From Flavobacterium sp. (GTDB taxonomy: Bacteria > Bacteroidota > Bacteroidia > Flavobacteriales > Flavobacteriaceae): DNA of 64,000 nucleotides. Positions 59,759-64,000 of the stretch are shown here, one piece after another; position 1 is the first letter of the stretch; each line of letters opens with the position of its first letter. Below the pieces are notes generated by a model. The model made no database searches and had not been told where the DNA came from. It saw only the letters and a list, made by a program, of their open reading frames with translations. The stretch lies in contig NZ_CP136574.1 of assembly GCF_035195345.1 (NCBI RefSeq), forward strand, positions 1,975,871 to 2,039,870, in the 5' to 3' direction. A program made the translations under genes and the position numbers.

Positions 59759-62683
59759 TTAGAATTTAACATTAGCTCCAAACAAAACTTGTTTTTGTCT
59801 TGGATAAATTGTAGCATCTATACCCCCATTAATTTCTGGGTCAAGACCTGAATATTTAGTAATTATAAATGGATTTTGTAATCCTGTAAATAGGCGCAAC
59901 GAAGCTTTTCCGTCTAACCATTTAGGGAAAGTATATCCAATTGTTGCGTAATCCATTCTTAGGAATGATCCATTTTCAACATACATGTCAGACAATACAT
60001 TTTCACCATTTTGGAATTCAAAATTAGTATTCAAAACATTTGTTGAAACGTTTTGTAATTGTCCGTTTTGTAATTGTGAATAATAAGAACCGGTTGATTT
60101 AATAGTATTTAAAATACGATTTCCAATACTTGCTCTTAAATTAAAACCAAAATCAAGGTTTTTATATCGGAAAGTTGAAGAAAATCCTAGTAATACGTCT
60201 GGATCTGGGTTTTTGTATATATAACGGTCTTCACCAGTTGTTATTCCATCTCCATTTAAGTCAGCAAACGCGCCTTCAATTGGAGATCCATCTGCACTGT
60301 ATAATTGTTTGTAAACATAAAAAGAATTAGGGGTAAATCCTTCAGCTAAAATTTGAGATGTTCCCCCAGTACCTGCGCCTGAAGTACCCGTGTAAATTGG
60401 AATGCCTGAAGCTATTTTGTCAATTCTTCTTTCAAATTTTGTAGCATTAAAGTTAATATCCCAGTTTGTGTTTTCGTTTTTGATAACACTGTAGTTTATA
60501 CTAAACTCGATACCTTTTGTGCTCATATCTCCCACATTTTGTGGGCCTTGGTTTGTATAATTACCTCCGTCTGCAAAAGGACCAATTTGGAATAAGTCAT
60601 TAGATTTTTTATAGAAAAAGTCTAAACTTCCTGACAATCTATTGTCTTTAATTCCAAAATCAAATCCAGCATTATAAGTGGTTGTTTCTTCCCATTTTAT
60701 AGGCCCATATGCACTTGGTACAGCAACATTAACAGAAGTGTTTCCAAATGTATATTGAGAATTTCCATTTCCAATATTATATAATTGTCTGTAGAATAAA
60801 GATTCTCCAATTTCTTGTTGACCTGTTACACCCCAGCCTAAGCGAAGTTTTAAATCAGATACAAGCGTTGAGTTTTTGAAAAAATCTTCTTTAACTTTCC
60901 AAGCAAAAGCTGCTGCAGGGAAGTTACCCCATCTGTTTTCAGATCCAAAACGAGATGTTCCGTCTCTTCTGTAAGTAAATGTAAATAAATACTTGTCTTT
61001 AAAGTTAATATTACCTCTTCCGAAGAAACCAATTAAAACAACATCATTGTCTACATAAGATCTTTGTTGAGCTGTTGCATCTGTAGAGTTAAATCCAGTT
61101 AAACCGCTGTTTTCAAATTTTTGGTACGCATAACCAGTAGTTGCTTCAATATTAAAATCTCCAATAGTTTTATTATAAACAAAATAAGAATCTAATGATT
61201 TGTTAATTCTAGTATTAGATTCGTTGTAATTTGTACCTGCGGAAATATTGTTATTTAAAAATCCTGATCTAGCAAATCTTGAACGACTTACGGTTCTAGA
61301 TCCATCATTGTTATCATAACCTAAATTTACAACAGCTCTTAATTCTGGTAAGAAATGAAATTTATAATCTAATTGGAAATTACCATAAAAACGATTATTA
61401 ATTCCACGATCCATTGTTTGTAATAATTGAGCTACTGGATTTGCTATAGATGGATTTGCATAGACTGCATTACCATTATTGTATCCAGTAATATATTCAA
61501 AGAAACCGCTTGGATTTGAAGCGTCATATATAGGTTGAGTTGGGTCAAATCTTATAGCCGCACCTTCAACTCCGTCAGCAAATCTGTTTTTTTGATTTGT
61601 GTAATTAGCATTCACATTAAATTTTAAGTGATTGTCAAAAAAACTTGGATTTAAACTTACAGAAACTGTGTTTCTATTAAAGTTATTTGTTAAACGCAAA
61701 CCTTCTTGATATGTGTTTCCAATAGAAAGTCTTGTTGGAATTTTTTTGAATAAATTACCTTTAATTGATAAATTATTATCCACAAAATCAGTTCTTCTGT
61801 ATATTGCATCTTGCCAATCGGTATTTTCATCACCTAGCATTGCAATTTGTTGTGGTGTCCCAATGTTGTTAATTAAGTTGCGATAATCTTGTGCTGAGAA
61901 CACATCAATATCGTTGAACTTTTTACCACTTCCATATTGAAAGTTATAGTCTACACTTAATTCTTTACTACCTTTTTTTGTAGTAATTAAGATGACACCA
62001 TTAGAAGCTCTTGAACCGTAAATTGCAGTTGCAGACGCATCTTTTAAAACGGTAAAACTTTCTATATCATTTGGGTTAATTGAGGATAACACAGAAGTTG
62101 ATCCTGCAGCACCTGAATTTGAAATAGGTAAGCCATCTATTACAATTAATGGGTCATTAGAGGCTAACAAAGAAGATCCTCCACGAATTCTTATTTCAGC
62201 ACCAGAACCTGGAGCCCCGCCGCCAGTGTTAATGCTAACCCCAGCAACTTTACCATTTAATAAATTTTCAGCAGTTACAACTGTTCCTTTGTTAAAATCT
62301 TTAGAACTTAAAGTGCTAACCGACCCAGTAGCATCTTTCTTTTTAACAGTTCCATAACCAATAACTAAAACATCTTTTAATTCTTTAGAATCTTCTTGTA
62401 AAGTAATTGTAATGTTGTTTTGGTTGTTGAAAGTAATTTTTTGGTCTTTATAACCAATGTAAGAGATTGTGATTACATCTCCTGTTTTGATGTTTGAAAT
62501 TGTAAATTTTCCATCAAAATCAGTAGTAGTGCCGTTTTTTGATCCTTCTACAATAATATTTGCGCCAGGTAGCGGACCAGAATTAGCCCCATCTAACACT
62601 GTACCTTTTAATGTACTTTGTGCAAGAATACCTAAAGGCAATATTAATAAGAAAAATAACAGCTTTTTTTGCAGTGTTTTCAT
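59759..62683 (-). CDS. susC: SusC/RagA family TonB-linked outer-membrane transporter
   Basis: 974 residues. A signal peptide ends near residue 21 (LGILAQ). A carboxypeptidase-regulatory-like domain (about 22-105, GTTTDFDGKFTISNI) is followed by a TonB-box/plug (about 110-230: VLVIGYGTVKKKDATGSVS, DPLIVIDGLPI, IYGSRASNGVILITTKKG). The remaining 740 residues form a 22-strand barrel ending in VLFGANVKF. It imports maltodextrins with SusD using the TonB system. First gene of the starch operon; the LacI operator at 62791-62804 is 107 bases upstream of its start. Confidence 0.95.
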   Translation of the reverse strand: MKTLQKKLLFFLLILPLGILAQSTLKGTVLDGANSGPLPGANIIVEGSKNGTTTDFDGKFTISNIKTGDVITISYIGYKDQKITFNNQNNITITLQEDSKELKDVLVIGYGTVKKKDATGSVSTLSSKDFNKGTVVTAENLLNGKVAGVSINTGGGAPGSGAEIRIRGGSSLLASNDPLIVIDGLPISNSGAAGSTSVLSSINPNDIESFTVLKDASATAIYGSRASNGVILITTKKGSKELSVDYNFQYGSGKKFNDIDVFSAQDYRNLINNIGTPQQIAMLGDENTDWQDAIYRRTDFVDNNLSIKGNLFKKIPTRLSIGNTYQEGLRLTNNFNRNTVSVSLNPSFFDNHLKFNVNANYTNQKNRFADGVEGAAIRFDPTQPIYDASNPSGFFEYITGYNNGNAVYANPSIANPVAQLLQTMDRGINNRFYGNFQLDYKFHFLPELRAVVNLGYDNNDGSRTVSRSRFARSGFLNNNISAGTNYNESNTRINKSLDSYFVYNKTIGDFNIEATTGYAYQKFENSGLTGFNSTDATAQQRSYVDNDVVLIGFFGRGNINFKDKYLFTFTYRRDGTSRFGSENRWGNFPAAAFAWKVKEDFFKNSTLVSDLKLRLGWGVTGQQEIGESLFYRQLYNIGNGNSQYTFGNTSVNVAVPSAYGPIKWEETTTYNAGFDFGIKDNRLSGSLDFFYKKSNDLFQIGPFADGGNYTNQGPQNVGDMSTKGIEFSINYSVIKNENTNWDINFNATKFERRIDKIASGIPIYTGTSGAGTGGTSQILAEGFTPNSFYVYKQLYSADGSPIEGAFADLNGDGITTGEDRYIYKNPDPDVLLGFSSTFRYKNLDFGFNLRASIGNRILNTIKSTGSYYSQLQNGQLQNVSTNVLNTNFEFQNGENVLSDMYVENGSFLRMDYATIGYTFPKWLDGKASLRLFTGLQNPFIITKYSGLDPEINGGIDATIYPRQKQVLFGANVKF

Positions 62684-62790
62684 ACAAATTGTTTAGATTA
62701 GATTGTTTTTAATAGCTTATAAATTCACTTCTAATGTTAAATTTATGTAAAAATTGTAATAAAAAAAATTTGGACTTGTGAAAAACCTTT

Positions 62791-62804
62791 CGAAAACGTT
62801 TTCG
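62791..62804. promoter_or_regulatory. LacI-family operator between susC and regulator gene
   Basis: CGAAAACGTTTTCG is a perfect 14-bp palindrome with the central CG typical of LacI/CcpA-family sites. It is the only such site seen in the 224-base divergent spacer and lies 107 bases from the susC start and 103 bases from the regulator start. Confidence 0.85.
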
Positions 62805-62907
62805 TGTTGAAAACTTTATTGTTTTACTAGTGATTTCATCTAAAAATTACGATACTTAAAAAAAAATACCTACTTTTAAAACATATTAATATTTCGTATT
62901 TTTCAAA

Positions 62908-63930
62908 ATGAGAAAAAAAGTTACACTAAAGCAGATTGCAAAAGAATTAGATGTCTCTATTTCAACAGTTTCTAAATCGTTAAGAGATAGTCATGAAATC
63001 AGTGAAGACACCCGATTAAAAGTTCAGGCATTTGCTAAACTTTACAATTACAAGCCGAACAACATTGCTTTAAGTTTAAAAAATAAAAAAACGAAAACAA
63101 TAGGAATTATTATTCCTGAAATTGTACATCATTTTTTTGCAACTGTAATTAGCGGAATTGAGCAAGTAGCTAATGAAAATGGCTATAATGTTATTGTTTG
63201 TTTGTCAGATGAGTCATTTGATAAAGAGGTGATAAATATGGAGTTGTTAGCAAATGGAAGCACGGATGGTTTCATCATGTCATTGTCTAAAGAAACCCAA
63301 CAAAAAAAGGATTTTCATCATATACAAGAAATAATTAGCCAAGGGATGCCTGTGGTTATGTTTGATAGAATTACCAATGATGTTTTTTGTGATAAAGTTA
63401 TTATTGATGATCAAGAAGCCGCTTCTAATGCGGTACAGTTTTTAATTAATAGTGGTTTTAATAAAATAGGATTAATCACGACAGTAGATTATGTTAGTGT
63501 AGGAAAATTAAGAACTGACGGATACAAAAAAGCATTACTTGCAAATAACATTCAAATAAACGAGGATTTAATTGTTAAAATTGAGGATATTGATAATTGT
63601 TCTGTCAAAATAGAAAACCTTATAAAAAATATAAAATGTGATGCTATTTTTGCAGTGAACGAATTATTTGCAGTTACAGCTATCAAAATTGCGGCAAAAA
63701 ATAATTTAAAAGTTCCTGATGATATTTCAATAATTGGTTTTACAGACGGAATTATTTCTCAATTTTCTACACCTAGTATATCAACCGTGAGTCAAAATGG
63801 TATAAAAATGGGAAGAAAAGCAGCACAAATGCTAATTGATCGTTTGGAATTAGAAGATGAAGAAGACGAACAATACAAAACAGAAATTATTGAAACTAAT
63901 TTGATTATTAGAGAATCTACGAAATCGTAA
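62908..63930 (+). CDS. LacI family transcriptional regulator of the starch locus
   Basis: 340 residues. An N-terminal HTH (about 3-25: VTLKQIAKELDVSISTVSKSL) with hinge (YKPNNIALSLKNKKTKTIGII) is followed by a periplasmic-binding-type effector domain (residues 60-335), including GFNKIGLITTVDYVSVG and IFAVNELFAVTAIKIAAK. It probably controls the divergent susC operon through the CGAAAACGTTTTCG site, with maltose or a related sugar as effector; whether it represses or activates cannot be read. Bacteroidota use LacI-type or SusR-type regulators for such loci. The locus may continue beyond the window. Confidence 0.92.
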   Translation: MRKKVTLKQIAKELDVSISTVSKSLRDSHEISEDTRLKVQAFAKLYNYKPNNIALSLKNKKTKTIGIIIPEIVHHFFATVISGIEQVANENGYNVIVCLSDESFDKEVINMELLANGSTDGFIMSLSKETQQKKDFHHIQEIISQGMPVVMFDRITNDVFCDKVIIDDQEAASNAVQFLINSGFNKIGLITTVDYVSVGKLRTDGYKKALLANNIQINEDLIVKIEDIDNCSVKIENLIKNIKCDAIFAVNELFAVTAIKIAAKNNLKVPDDISIIGFTDGIISQFSTPSISTVSQNGIKMGRKAAQMLIDRLELEDEEDEQYKTEIIETNLIIRESTKS

Positions 63931-64000
63931 TAGTTGTATTTAAGTAATTATAAATCAATAATTTATAAATTTATTTTTTAAACTTTTGATAATTTTATTT

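Overview
The window looks like a chromosomal segment of a Flavobacteriaceae bacterium, most likely Flavobacterium or a close relative. The evidence is its low GC, the gliding genes gldD and gldE beside mutY and ssb, four cargo proteins with type IX secretion (T9SS) C-terminal sorting domains, a PorP/SprF-type outer-membrane protein, SusC/SusD/SusE genes, a DUF3078 gene after dxs, and many promoters of the Bacteroidota type (TAnnTTTG -7 box, sometimes with TTG or TTTG about 19 bases upstream). Ribosome-binding sites are weak or absent, as usual in this group. I see no prophage, insertion sequence, CRISPR array or rRNA. It is mostly ordinary core genome with a few accessory pieces.

Layout. 1-7652 (+): the 3' part of a giant surface adhesin with a type B sorting domain, then a PorP/SprF-like protein and an OmpA/TPR protein, which together look like a dedicated T9SS cargo cassette. 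7704-15998 (-): a tight run of a 1134-residue outer-membrane protein, a second type B cargo, an enoyl-CoA hydratase-like enzyme, a 59-residue membrane protein and queD. 16458-17404 (+): an unrecognised cysteine-rich lipoprotein and a two-helix membrane protein. 17478-20864: lysC, an acetyltransferase, fbp and a TerB-like gene. 21003-24254 (+): HupE/UreJ-like protein, dCMP deaminase, S41 protease and a lipoprotein, meeting a (-) run (small flavoprotein, small membrane protein, MarC) tail to tail with no gap. 25966-32054 (+): DUF3109, nrdB, nrdA, a 74-residue protein and dgt; with the dCMP deaminase this gives several deoxynucleotide-pool functions. 32139-36767: a large type A T9SS protein with a PA domain, and a beta-lactamase-fold serine hydrolase. 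37418-43094: rplU-rpmA, an M16 protease pair, an EamA transporter and an HMA-domain lipoprotein.

43127-46482 (-) is mutY-ssb-gldE-gldD, divergent from an HU gene, a 30-residue ribosomal-type basic peptide and rng. 48842-53733 holds a lipoprotein/SIMPL pair, tadA, dxs and DUF3078, followed by tRNA-Leu(UAG). 54121-63930 is a starch/maltodextrin utilisation locus: susC-susD-susE-like and a GH13 amylase on (-), with a divergent LacI-family regulator. A perfect CGAAAACGTTTTCG palindrome between susC and the regulator gene is the likely operator. The amylase carries a T9SS sorting domain, so T9SS probably delivers it to the surface to work with the Sus proteins.

No wholly new system is evident. 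The best second-look targets are the lipoprotein/membrane-protein pair at 16458-17404, the adhesin-SprF-OmpA cassette, the SprA-like outer-membrane protein at 12594-15998, the extended M16 protein, the 30-residue basic peptide whose terminator overlaps its stop codon, and the 42-base tadA-dxs divergent promoter region that predicts near-leaderless mRNAs.
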